Made by a program: the position numbers and the translations under genes. A DNA stretch of 37,772 bases, from NCBI GenBank assembly GCA_910586105.1, contig CAJUGU010000025.1, positions 1-37,772 on the forward strand. Reading direction: 5' to 3'. A model generated the notes under the pieces. It made no database searches, was not told the origin of the DNA, and worked only from the letters and a program-made list of their open reading frames with translations. Numbering within the stretch: position 1 is the stretch's first letter; each line of letters begins with the position of its first letter. This document shows, in pieces, positions 30,341 through 37,772 of the stretch. The stretch is from an uncultured Eubacteriales bacterium. GTDB lineage: Bacteria; Bacillota; Clostridia; Oscillospirales; Butyricicoccaceae.

Positions 30341-31438
30341 ATGAAAGGTGTAGATTTAATGACACAGCTGATCAACACCGGCGTGAAGCAGAGCACCGGC
30401 AGCAAGCAGGACGGCAGCTCGGATAAGGATTTCGAGAAGATGCTCGAGCAGGCGGGCCAGCAGCAGGGCTTCGCGGCGGGAACGACGGCGGACAACAGCT
30501 CGGGCACATCGACGACGCCGACGGGGGACGCTACCACAGCGCCTGCGGCAGGCGAGGTCGAGGAGCCGGGTACCGAAGAGCTTTCGATCGCGGCGGCGCT
30601 GATCACGGCGCAGCCCATGATTCCGGTTGACACGTTCACACCGGTCGAGGTCGAGGAAGTGCTGCCCGCAGCAGCGGAAGCGATCCTGCCGCAGACGGAT
30701 GTGACCGCGGAGCAGGCGACCGGCACACCGCTCGATATCGGTATGCAGCAGCAACAGCAGGAAGGAGACAATTCCTTCGGCGAAGCGGCGGCGGAGCTGA
30801 CCGAGCAGGCGGAGCAGATCGCGGAACCGGCGGCGGAAGAGGCGGCGGCTCCTGAGGAGCACGTCGAAAAGGCGGAGCACGCGACGCAGGAGCAGCAGCC
30901 CGTGGAAGAGGATAAGGCCAAGGCGGTCGACGATGCATCCGCAGCGGCGGAGGCGCCGGTATTCGACCATACCGAGCATGTCCCGGTCAAGGTTGCCGAG
31001 ACCGGCGAACCGGTGCAGGCGGAAGCGGAGGACGCAGCCGAGCAGCTCGCGCAGCGGATCCAGCAGGCGATGGCGCAGGGCGAGAGCCGCGTTGAAGTGA
31101 CGCTGACCCCGGAAAACCTGGGACAGCTGACTGTGGAGATCACCCGGTCGAGCGACGGCGCGCTGAGTATCGTGCTGACGACCATGACCGACAAGGCGGC
31201 GCACCTGATTGACCGGCACGCGTCGAGCCTTCAGCAGATGCTGATGGATCATTCGCAGAATGTCCATATTGAGGTAGAGACCCGCACGCCGGAGACACAG
31301 GCGCAGCAATTCCTGAACCCGGACAGCCAGAACAACCACCAGCGCCAGCAGCAACAGCAGCGGCAGCAGAAGGAGGAAGACCACCAGGACGGCGACTTCT
31401 TACAGCAGCTCCGGCTGGGACTGGTCGGGATGGACTGA
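30341..31438 (+). CDS. fliK: Flagellar hook-length control protein FliK
   Basis: A 365-residue protein starting at ATG 30341 after AAAGGAG (a second AAAGGAGG lies a little upstream). Residues 1-230 are low-complexity, rich in Ala, Glu, Gln and Thr, the elastic ruler-like part. Residues about 235-315 form the conserved C-terminal substrate-switch domain (ESRVEVTLTPENLGQLTVEITRSSDGALSIVLTTMTDKAAHLIDRHASSLQQML). The tail is Gln-rich (QRQQQQQRQQKEEDHQD). FliK measures hook length and switches export from hook to filament proteins. A GGAGCC/GGCTCC inverted repeat (31439-31468) lies between it and flgD. Confidence 0.92.
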   Translation: MKGVDLMTQLINTGVKQSTGSKQDGSSDKDFEKMLEQAGQQQGFAAGTTADNSSGTSTTPTGDATTAPAAGEVEEPGTEELSIAAALITAQPMIPVDTFTPVEVEEVLPAAAEAILPQTDVTAEQATGTPLDIGMQQQQQEGDNSFGEAAAELTEQAEQIAEPAAEEAAAPEEHVEKAEHATQEQQPVEEDKAKAVDDASAAAEAPVFDHTEHVPVKVAETGEPVQAEAEDAAEQLAQRIQQAMAQGESRVEVTLTPENLGQLTVEITRSSDGALSIVLTTMTDKAAHLIDRHASSLQQMLMDHSQNVHIEVETRTPETQAQQFLNPDSQNNHQRQQQQQRQQKEEDHQDGDFLQQLRLGLVGMD

Positions 31439-31508
31439 GGAGCCGGAACGCACGCGCGGGAAGGCTCCCCGGACCTCCAAAAAATCTTGAGAAAGGAAGC
31501 GATACATA

Positions 31509-32123
31509 ATGGCGGATATGTTCAGCAATATCAACAACCAAATAAATATCAGCAACCAGAATTACGTCAACGAGAAGAGCACCAATAAAAAGGCCGGCAA
31601 CAGCCTTGATATGGAGGACTTCCTTCAGCTGATGGTCGCGATGTTCCAGAATCAGGACATCGACAACACGGCGGATACGAACGACATGCTCAACCAGATG
31701 GTGCAGATGTCGGTCATCCAGGCGATCACGGATATCAGCCAGTTGATCAGCGACAGCACCAACATGACTTACGGCGCGTCGCTCGTCGGCAAGGAAGTCA
31801 CGATCGGCATTTACGACACGTTCGGCACGCTCAAGGAGTACACCGGCGTTGTGACCGGCACCGGCCAGCAGAACGGCCAGCAGGTTGTTTTCATCGGCGA
31901 CGACACCTATCGGGTTTCCGATATCATGGCGGTTGGCCGGATGCCCGCGAAGGACAGCGACAAGACGGATACCGACGATAAGACCGATACCGACAAGCCG
32001 GATAACGTGGAGGGCGCGGGCGATACCTCAAGCGGGAGCGGCGAGATCGAAGACACCGACGAAAAGGTTGACGAAAGCGGTTCGATTGAGGACAACGGCG
32101 CAGACGTCGATCCGGGCGAATAA
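31509..32123 (+). CDS. flgD: Hook-capping protein FlgD
   Basis: A 204-residue scaffold protein required for hook assembly. The conserved N-terminal domain is LDMEDFLQLMVAMFQNQDIDNTADTNDMLNQMVQMSVIQAI (about 34-75; the usual form is FLKLLVTQLQNQDPxNPxD). The FlgD Ig/tudor-like region follows (YGASLVGKEVTIGIYDTFGTLKEYTGVV, about 94-121). After about residue 150 it ends in an Asp/Thr/Glu-rich tail (DKTDTDDKTDTDKPD) that is unusual for FlgD and looks disordered. The start ATG 31509 has GAAAGGAAG before it. Confidence 0.93.
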   Translation: MADMFSNINNQINISNQNYVNEKSTNKKAGNSLDMEDFLQLMVAMFQNQDIDNTADTNDMLNQMVQMSVIQAITDISQLISDSTNMTYGASLVGKEVTIGIYDTFGTLKEYTGVVTGTGQQNGQQVVFIGDDTYRVSDIMAVGRMPAKDSDKTDTDDKTDTDKPDNVEGAGDTSSGSGEIEDTDEKVDESGSIEDNGADVDPGE

Positions 32124-32141
32124 CAGGAGGTGTGCGCAGCA

Positions 32142-32528
32142 ATGATCGACCGAATTTCACCCGCGATAACCGCCGCGCGCAGCAACAGCATACAGCGGAA
32201 TGCCACCCAGCCGGGGAAGAGCTTCGGCGCGATGCTCCAGCAGCAGCTGGAACAGGCGGCACTGCCCGCGCAGCAGCCCCTGAACTTTTCCAAGCATGCG
32301 CTTACGCGCGTGGAGGAGCGAGGGATCGAGCTGACCCCTGAGCTGATGGATAAACTTGCGGGGTCGGTCGGGAAGGCGTCGGAAAAGGGCGCGGTGAACA
32401 TCCTTGCGCTTGGCGGGGAACAGGCGTTTATCATCAACGTCCCGCACAGCCGCGTGATCACCACGATCTCACAGGAGGAGATGAAGGAAAAGATCTTCAC
32501 CAATATTGACGCCGCAGTGCTGCTGTAA
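32142..32528 (+). CDS. Flagellar operon protein, TIGR02530 type
   Basis: A 128-residue protein. The start is ATG 32142, eleven bases after AGGAGG; an in-frame GTG at 32130 overlaps that site. The conserved part is LNFSKHALTRVEERGIELTPELMDKLAGSVGKASEKGAVNILALGGEQAFIINVPHSRVITTI (about 47-111), matching the flagellar operon protein family found between flgD and flgE in many Firmicutes and spirochetes. The molecular role is not established; a function in hook assembly is suggested by its constant position. Confidence 0.88.
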   Translation: MIDRISPAITAARSNSIQRNATQPGKSFGAMLQQQLEQAALPAQQPLNFSKHALTRVEERGIELTPELMDKLAGSVGKASEKGAVNILALGGEQAFIINVPHSRVITTISQEEMKEKIFTNIDAAVLL

Positions 32529-32554
32529 ACACACTACGGGTAAAAAAGCAGGCC

Positions 32555-32607
32555 CTGCAAGGATGCTTTGGCGGGGGTCAGACGGATCCCCGCCGCCCGG
32601 CTTGCAG
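32555..32607 (+). other. Nested stem-loop in the flgE leader
   Basis: CTGCAAG (32555-32561) pairs with CTTGCAG (32601-32607), enclosing GGCGGGG (32570-32576) / CCCCGCC (32588-32594). No T run follows, so it is not a simple terminator. It lies directly before the flgE ribosome binding site (AGGAG, 32616-32620), where it could stabilise mRNA or tune hook-protein translation. Confidence 0.6.
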
Positions 32608-32633
32608 ATTCAGAGAGGAGATAATTTCATAAC

Positions 32634-33863
32634 ATGACTGGCGCTATGTATGCGGCGGTTGCCGGACTGAAAACGCACATGAGTGCGATGAACGTGATCG
32701 GCAACAATATCGCGAATGTTAATACGAATGCCTTCAAGGCATCCAGCTATACCTTTAAAGAGTCGCTTTACACCACGTCCCGCGGCGGTTCGGACGGCAC
32801 GACGACCACCGGCGGCGTAAACCCCGCGCAGATCGGCTACGGCTGCTCGGTCGGCTCAATCGATATGGATATGAGCACCAAGAACTACTCCCCGACGGGG
32901 CGCGAGCTTGATATCACGATCATTGGCGACGGCTTCCTGATGGTCGGCGACAAGGACGCAGGCCCGTTTAGTAGCGATGCATCGCTGAAAAACCTTGATT
33001 TGGAGCGTCTTGGCCGGCTGAAGTTCGATTCCCAGGGCTATCTGACCGACGATCAGGGCAGAATCGTTTACGGCTTTGCAGCTACTGCAAAGAATGAAAA
33101 TGGTACGAATAATGCAACCTGCGAGCTTTCCCCGGTGTTGGTACCGTTGCGTATCCCGTATATGACTGCTACAACGAAGCAAAATGGACAGGACGAGAAT
33201 GGCAATCCAATTACTACCACAAAGGGCGGCTATGTGTTGTATCCTACGGTTGATTCAGCTCAAAATAATAATGGTACTACTGATAACAATGGTCCCATTG
33301 CCGGTACGCTTACCTACCCGAAAAGCCTGGACGAATTGAATGATAATAACAACCAGGGAGGGGGCGGAAACGGCGGCACTGCAGACCCTGATGTAGAAGG
33401 CCAGATTGCCCTGCTGGATACGATCTCGATCAGTAAGGATGGCGTTATCACCGCGGTCATTAAGGAGAGCGGTCAGGCTATCACCATTGGGCAGATCGCT
33501 ATGGGTATCGTAGACAATCCGGAAGGCCTGACCCATACGGACGGTCGTTATTTCCGCGCATTGGACGGCGCAGGCAATGTCTATGCGGGCAGTATCGGCG
33601 GTTTGGTCACGAACACTTTCACGCAGGGAGCTGGCGGCAATGGCGGCGCCGCCGGCACTGGGACTCAAATGAGACAGGGCGAGACCCCGATCAAGAAAGC
33701 GGGCGATATGCAGACCATCAGCGGCGGTCTGGAAAGCTCGGGTACCGACCTTGCGAGTGAGATTTCCAACATGATCCTCATGCAGCGCGGCTATCAGGCG
33801 AACACGCGAATCATCACCGTTACCGATACCATGCTGGAAGAACTCGTGAACATGAAGCGGTAA
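32634..33863 (+). CDS. flgE: Flagellar hook protein FlgE
   Basis: A 409-residue rod/hook family protein. The N-terminal domain is MTGAMYAAVAGLKTHMSAMNVIGNNIANVNTNAFKASSYTFKESLY. IIGDGFLMV, typical of the FlgE/F/G fold, is at about 98-106, and the C-terminal domain is GGLESSGTDLASEISNMILMQRGYQANTRIITVTDTMLEELVNMKR. The spacing from AGGAG to ATG is 13 nt, longer than usual. Position after flgD and the TIGR02530-type gene favours FlgE over the rod proteins FlgF/FlgG. The middle part (about 33060-33660) changes to A/T-rich codons and Asn/Gly-rich low-complexity sequence (NNNQGGGGNGGTADP, GAGGNGGAAGTGT), unlike the ends. This suggests a replaced or fast-evolving surface domain. Confidence 0.9.
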   Translation: MTGAMYAAVAGLKTHMSAMNVIGNNIANVNTNAFKASSYTFKESLYTTSRGGSDGTTTTGGVNPAQIGYGCSVGSIDMDMSTKNYSPTGRELDITIIGDGFLMVGDKDAGPFSSDASLKNLDLERLGRLKFDSQGYLTDDQGRIVYGFAATAKNENGTNNATCELSPVLVPLRIPYMTATTKQNGQDENGNPITTTKGGYVLYPTVDSAQNNNGTTDNNGPIAGTLTYPKSLDELNDNNNQGGGGNGGTADPDVEGQIALLDTISISKDGVITAVIKESGQAITIGQIAMGIVDNPEGLTHTDGRYFRALDGAGNVYAGSIGGLVTNTFTQGAGGNGGAAGTGTQMRQGETPIKKAGDMQTISGGLESSGTDLASEISNMILMQRGYQANTRIITVTDTMLEELVNMKR

Positions 33864-33955
33864 TCGTTTTACCGGAAATGAACAGCTGAACACCGGCTGA
33901 AGGAAGGGGCGGGGCAGGCCCCCGCCCGCCTTCCCCGATATAAGGAGAGGCAGAC

Positions 33956-34171
33956 ATGATCGTCCTGACGAAAATGAACAAGGAACGCTTCCTGATCAAC
34001 CACAACCAAATCGAATGCATCGAGCTCATCCCCGAGTGCAAGGTGGTCATGATGAACCATGATTATTATCTCGTCCGCGAGACCGAGGAAGAGATCATCC
34101 GGAAGATCACCGAGTACAACGCGAAGATCCTGGACATCCACCGGGAACTCACCATAGTCGACCACCGCTAA
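33956..34171 (+). CDS. swrD: FlbD/SwrD family flagellar protein
   Basis: A 71-residue protein starting at ATG 33956 after AAGGAGAGG. It begins MIVLTKMNKERFLINHNQIECIEL and contains TEEEIIRKITEYNAKIL, the family pattern. The Bacillus homologue SwrD increases motor power by promoting stator (MotAB) function, which agrees with its position directly before motA and motB here. Confidence 0.93.
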   Translation: MIVLTKMNKERFLINHNQIECIELIPECKVVMMNHDYYLVRETEEEIIRKITEYNAKILDIHRELTIVDHR

Positions 34172-34209
34172 AGGGCGGCGGAATCAAAAATTAAGGGCAG
34201 GAATAAAGT

Positions 34210-35034
34210 ATGAACATTACATATATCATCGGTATGCTGTTGTGTATCGTGCTGATCGTACTGGGTATGGCGGGCGGTCTTCCGCCATATAATTTTAAGC
34301 AACTTGGAAACTTTCTCGATCCGTCGAGCGTGCTGATCGTTATCGGCTGCTCGATCGCGGTCGTGGTCGCGTGCTTCCCGGTCTCGATGCTTGCGGCGAT
34401 CCCGAAGCATTTCGCGGTCATGTTCAACGTTAAGAAGAACGACCCGGCGAACTACATCGACCAGCTGGTCGAGCTGGCGCAGGCGGCGCGTAAAGACGGC
34501 CTGCTGGCGCTGGAAGGTCTCGCGGCGGAGCAGCCCGACCCCTTCTTTAAACAGGCGATCATGCTGATCGTGGATGCGAACGATCCGGACCGCGTCCGTT
34601 CCATCCTGGAAAATGACATTGAATGTATGTCCGCGCGGCATGAGGCCGCGGCGGCTCTCTATGATAAAGGATCGGCGGTTGCGCCGGCGTTCGGTATGAT
34701 CGGCACGCTGGTAGGCCTGATCAACATGCTGCAAAACATGGATATGAGCTCAGGCGGCTCGTCCTCCATTGGCAAAGACATGGGCGTAGCGCTGATCACC
34801 ACCCTTTACGGCTGTATCATGGCGCATATGGTCTTCGGCCCGATCGCGAACAACCTGCGTTGCCGCGACGAGGAAGAGGTGCTGTGCAAAATGATCATCG
34901 TCGAGGGCATCACCTGCATCCAGGCGGGCGAAAACCCGAAGCTGCTGCGGGAAAAGCTGAACACCTTCATCGCGCAGAAGAAGCGCGACAGCGAAGGCGG
35001 CGGAAAGAAGAAGGGCAAGGGCGGAGACGAATAA
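34210..35034 (+). CDS. motA: Flagellar stator protein MotA
   Basis: A 274-residue membrane protein with four helices (about 5-23, 38-58, 148-178 and 190-214). The motor-critical charges Arg94 and Glu102 lie in AQAARKDGLLALE of the cytoplasmic loop. The channel prolines are Pro159 (VAPAFGMIGTLVGLINML) and Pro211 (VFGPIANNL). It forms the pentamer around MotB and turns against FliG. A Lys/Gly-rich tail (KKKGKGGDE) ends the protein. The start ATG 34210 has an AGGGCAGGAA site. Family members may use H+ or Na+; the ion cannot be read with certainty. Confidence 0.95.
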   Translation: MNITYIIGMLLCIVLIVLGMAGGLPPYNFKQLGNFLDPSSVLIVIGCSIAVVVACFPVSMLAAIPKHFAVMFNVKKNDPANYIDQLVELAQAARKDGLLALEGLAAEQPDPFFKQAIMLIVDANDPDRVRSILENDIECMSARHEAAAALYDKGSAVAPAFGMIGTLVGLINMLQNMDMSSGGSSSIGKDMGVALITTLYGCIMAHMVFGPIANNLRCRDEEEVLCKMIIVEGITCIQAGENPKLLREKLNTFIAQKKRDSEGGGKKKGKGGDE

Positions 35035-35120
35035 GCCCTTTGCACCGGCCCCGGCTGCCGGCGCGCCGGACCCGGGGGAGATACGCCTGACATGGGCGAA
35101 CAGGAAGGAGGCGACGAAGC

Positions 35121-35996
35121 ATGAAAAAGAAAAAAGGCGGCGGCGAAGGCGGCGCGAACTGGATGGATACCTATGGCGACATGGTCACGCTGCTGCTGTG
35201 CTTCTTCGTGCTGCTGTATTCCATCTCGAGCGTCGACCAGCAAAAATGGCTCGCACTGGTGCAGAGCTTTAACCCGAACGCGACCTATGAACTGACCGAG
35301 ACCCTTGGCGAGGAAGGTCCTGCCGCCGAAGACCTTGGGGGCGCAGGCATGGAGATCGATACCTCCTCCATGAAACAGGAGGATATCGACGAAGCGATCG
35401 AGGAACTATATGAGCAGCTGGTCGAATACGCGAGCCAGAACACGGTCGGAAGCACCATTGAGACGGTGAAGGGCGACGGCTATGTGTTTATCTCGTTCGA
35501 CGACGCGGTGTTTTTCAACGGCGACAGCTACACCCTGCGGGATGAGGGCGTGCGGCTGCTGACCGATATTTCGGCGCTGCTGGACGGCAAACGGGATTTC
35601 ATCGACGAGATCCGCGTGATGGGCCATACCGCGCAGGCGCGGCCCGATCAGCCGAACAACCCGACGGTGGACCGGTTCCTTTCGTCGAACCGGGCGACCG
35701 AGGCGGCGGTGTTCCTGCAGGAGCATACCCAGATCAGCGGGGCGCGGATTGTGACGGTCGGGTGCGGGCAGCACCGTCCGATCGACTCGAACGAAACCGC
35801 GGAAACGCGCAGCCATAACCGGCGCGTCGAGATCCTGATTACCGGGCTCAACGTGACGAACGGCATGAGCGACGCGATTGAAAACTATTACACCACGCGC
35901 GCAGGGGCGGTCGACCTGACGGGGACAGAGCCTGCGGAGCCAGAGACAGAACCGGCCCCCGCGGAAGGCGGGGAAACGGAACCGGCGGAAACATAA
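35121..35996 (+). CDS. motB: Flagellar stator protein MotB
   Basis: A 291-residue protein with a short Lys-rich cytoplasmic N terminus and one membrane helix (about 19-37) carrying the ion-binding Asp20 (TYGDMVTLLLCFFVLLYSISS). After a plug/linker of about 80 residues, the OmpA-like peptidoglycan-binding domain is at about 130-240 (DSYTLRDEGVRLLTDISALLDG, then EIRVMGHTAQ and SSNRATEAAVFL and RPIDSNETAETRSHNRRVEILI). The last 40 residues are Pro/Glu/Thr-rich. A ten-codon frame (35092-35124) ends by overlapping this start as ATGA and may couple translation. No fliL follows. Confidence 0.95.
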   Translation: MKKKKGGGEGGANWMDTYGDMVTLLLCFFVLLYSISSVDQQKWLALVQSFNPNATYELTETLGEEGPAAEDLGGAGMEIDTSSMKQEDIDEAIEELYEQLVEYASQNTVGSTIETVKGDGYVFISFDDAVFFNGDSYTLRDEGVRLLTDISALLDGKRDFIDEIRVMGHTAQARPDQPNNPTVDRFLSSNRATEAAVFLQEHTQISGARIVTVGCGQHRPIDSNETAETRSHNRRVEILITGLNVTNGMSDAIENYYTTRAGAVDLTGTEPAEPETEPAPAEGGETEPAET

Positions 35997-36017
35997 ACAA
36001 GGGAAAGAGGTACGCGG

Positions 36018-37037
36018 ATGGCGGAGAAACTTTCACAAAGCCAGATAGACGCACTGCTGAGTTCCATGCTGGGCGGTGGAGGCGCGCCCCCGCCGCAGGA
36101 TGAAACGAACGAAAAGAAATACCGGAAGTATGATTTTAAGAGCCCGCGGAAATTCACGAAGGACCGGCTGAAAATGCTCAGCGGTATTTTCGACAGCTAT
36201 TCCCGCATCCTGATCACGCGGCTGAACGGGCTGCTGCACGCGACTTGCGACGTAATGGTCGAGTCGGTGGAGGAGCAGCACTATTACGAGTTCGCAAACG
36301 CGTTGACGGATACTACCGTGCTGACGGTCGCCTACCTGAATATGGAAGGGGCCGAGGAAGAGGAGAACCCGGTGCTGTTTTATGTGAACGCCCCGGTGAT
36401 GGTAAGCATGATGGACCGCCTGCTGGGCGGGAGCGGGAATGTTGATGAAAGTATCGGTGAGGATTACCAGTACACCGATCTGGACCTTTGCGTGTATGAA
36501 AGCCTGATGAAGGACCTTGTCCAATGCATGGGCGAAAGCTGGGCGAATTATATCCAGCTGGGGTTCGACTTTGAACGGGTGGAATCCAACCCGACGCTCG
36601 TGCAGCTGATCGGCGTGGATGAAACGGTCATTCTGGTCGACCTGCGGCTATCGTTCCCCAACTGCGAGGGCGGGGTGAGCATCGTGCTGCCCGGCACGAT
36701 GCTGACGAATATCTTTACGAAGATCAGCCGGGACAACCCGGCGCGGCGAACATCGTTCGAGGATCATTCGGAACATATCATGGATCAGCTGCGGGATTCC
36801 AGTCTGGAGGTCGTCGCCGAGCTTGGGCGGACAACGCTGCGGCTGCGTGATATATACAACCTGAACGTGGGGGATGTTATCGACCTGAGCCAGAAAAAAG
36901 ACAGCGCAGTCTACCTGCGGATCGGCGGTCGGAAGTGGTTCGACGGCCTGATGGGCGTGAGCGAAAAGCATCTCGCCGTAAAAATTAAGCAGGTTTATCA
37001 GAACGCCGAAAGAAGGGACATTCAGGGAAATGAATAA
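36018..37037 (+). CDS. fliM: Flagellar motor switch protein FliM
   Basis: A 339-residue C-ring protein. Residues 4-14 LSQSQIDALLS are the conserved CheY-P-binding EIDALL-type peptide. The middle CheC-like domain starts near KYDFKSPRKFTKDRLKMLSGIFDSYSRILITRLNGLL. The C-terminal SpoA-like domain contains AELGRTTLRLRDIYNLNVGDVIDL and RIGGRKWFDGLMGVSEKHLAVKI. The start ATG 36018 follows GGGAAAGAGG, only 21 bp after motB. The end overlaps fliY by eight bases. Confidence 0.96.
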   Translation: MAEKLSQSQIDALLSSMLGGGGAPPPQDETNEKKYRKYDFKSPRKFTKDRLKMLSGIFDSYSRILITRLNGLLHATCDVMVESVEEQHYYEFANALTDTTVLTVAYLNMEGAEEEENPVLFYVNAPVMVSMMDRLLGGSGNVDESIGEDYQYTDLDLCVYESLMKDLVQCMGESWANYIQLGFDFERVESNPTLVQLIGVDETVILVDLRLSFPNCEGGVSIVLPGTMLTNIFTKISRDNPARRTSFEDHSEHIMDQLRDSSLEVVAELGRTTLRLRDIYNLNVGDVIDLSQKKDSAVYLRIGGRKWFDGLMGVSEKHLAVKIKQVYQNAERRDIQGNE

Positions 37038-37772
37038 CGATGTGTTTAGCCCGCTGGAGATCAGCGCGATCGGCGAGATCTCCAACATCAGCCTGGGATC
37101 CTCGGCGACGGCGATCTCGAACCTGCTGGATCACCGGGTAGAGATCACGACGCCCGAGGTATTGCTGGTGAACGCGGAGGATTTCGAGCTGGGGGAGATC
37201 GAGCCCGCGATTGGCGTCGAGATCAAATATGTGACCGGGTTGGAAGGCAGCAACATCATGCTGCTGAAAATGAGCGACGTCAAGGTCATCGTCGATATCC
37301 TGATGGGCACGGAGACTCCCGACGAGGAGTTCACGCTTGACGAACTGACGCTGAGCGCCGTCTGCGAGGTCATGAACCAAATGATGGGCGCGGCGTCGAC
37401 GGCACTGTCGGATTTCCTTGGAAGGGTCGTCAACATTTCCACGCCGGAGACCTTTGAGCTGCAAGACCTACAGGAGATCAAGGAGAAACGGCTCCCGGTG
37501 CGGCAGGGCCCGATCGTGGTGGTCAAATTCAAGCTCGAGATCGACCCCGATCTCGAAAGCGAGTTCATGAACGTGATGTCGGTCGAGCTTGCGAACGAGC
37601 TGATCGCAGGCTTCAATCTGGCCGACGGGCAGGAGCCTGCGGCGGCCGAACCGGCTCCCGCGCCTGCGCCTGCACCGGCTGCTCCCGCTCCGGCCCCGGC
37701 AGGCGCCGCGACGATGTCGCAGGAGGAGATCGAGCGGCTGATGGCGGGCGGCGGCGCCCCCGCGGCCCCGGC
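37030..37772 (+). CDS. fliY: Flagellar motor switch phosphatase FliY, 3' partial
   Basis: The frame runs from ATG 37030 to the window end (247 codons visible). Two CheC-type phosphatase motifs are present: GEISNISLGSSATAISNLL ... TTP near residues 15-42 and CEVMNQMMGAASTALSDFL ... STP near 111-138, each with the E-x2-N and distant P pattern that dephosphorylates CheY-P. These and the CheC-like fold distinguish FliY from plain FliN. After about residue 200 a Pro/Ala linker is followed by MSQEEIERLMAGGG, a FliM/FliN-type EIDALL peptide placed internally. The N terminus (MNNDVFSPLEISAIG) lacks that peptide, unlike Bacillus FliY. The SpoA/FliN C-terminal domain is expected beyond the window. Confidence 0.9.
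   Translation, partial: MNNDVFSPLEISAIGEISNISLGSSATAISNLLDHRVEITTPEVLLVNAEDFELGEIEPAIGVEIKYVTGLEGSNIMLLKMSDVKVIVDILMGTETPDEEFTLDELTLSAVCEVMNQMMGAASTALSDFLGRVVNISTPETFELQDLQEIKEKRLPVRQGPIVVVKFKLEIDPDLESEFMNVMSVELANELIAGFNLADGQEPAAAEPAPAPAPAPAAPAPAPAGAATMSQEEIERLMAGGGAPAAP

Overview
The window looks like a high-GC, flagellated, spore-forming Clostridia chromosome (Oscillospirales or Christensenellales type). The evidence is a low-GC-type gene repertoire (ECF sigma factor with a DUF4179-like partner, ComFB-like protein, YjfB-like motility peptide, fliY instead of plain fliN, flbD/swrD in the flagellar operon), strong AGGAGG ribosome binding sites, and GC/ATC-biased codons. The exact genus cannot be told from sequence alone. 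No rRNA, tRNA, CRISPR array, integrase or transposase gene was seen.

Region 1 (1-3030) is a surface or spore-coat locus: two BclA-like collagen-repeat proteins (the first cut by the window edge) and a family-2 glycosyltransferase with a TPR-like tail, closed by a strong hairpin terminator. Region 2 (3250-5010) is an ECF sigma / membrane anti-sigma pair with its own ECF-type promoter. Region 3 (5173-14580) is one plus-strand operon for a large Mrp/Mbh-type cation/proton antiporter: MrpE, F, G, an MbhD-like subunit, an MbhE-MrpB fusion, MrpC and then four consecutive NuoL/M/N-type (MrpD-like) subunits, with no redox or hydrogenase subunits in view. Region 4 (14593-18699) lies on the minus strand: an orphan sugar-binding lipoprotein, an AraC regulator, a candidate structured small RNA with its own promoter and terminator, a decayed gene ending in a TrkA-C/RCK-C-like domain, and a ComFB-like protein.

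Region 5 (18967-37772) is motility: a methyl-accepting chemotaxis protein, a very large flagellin (948 aa) with a YjfB-like peptide behind it, and then a long operon from a strong sigma-A-like promoter: fliF, fliG, fliH, fliI, fliJ, fliK, flgD, a TIGR02530-type gene, flgE, flbD/swrD, motA, motB, fliM, fliY (cut by the window end). Compared with the common Firmicutes fla/che order, flgB-flgC-fliE are not upstream of fliF and fliL is missing between motB and fliM.

The most interesting items are the four-fold antiporter-subunit operon without a redox module, the unassigned minus-strand small RNA near 17131-17240, the compositional mosaics confined to the exposed middle parts of flagellin and hook protein, and the FliM-like SQEEIERLM motif inside FliY instead of at its N terminus.
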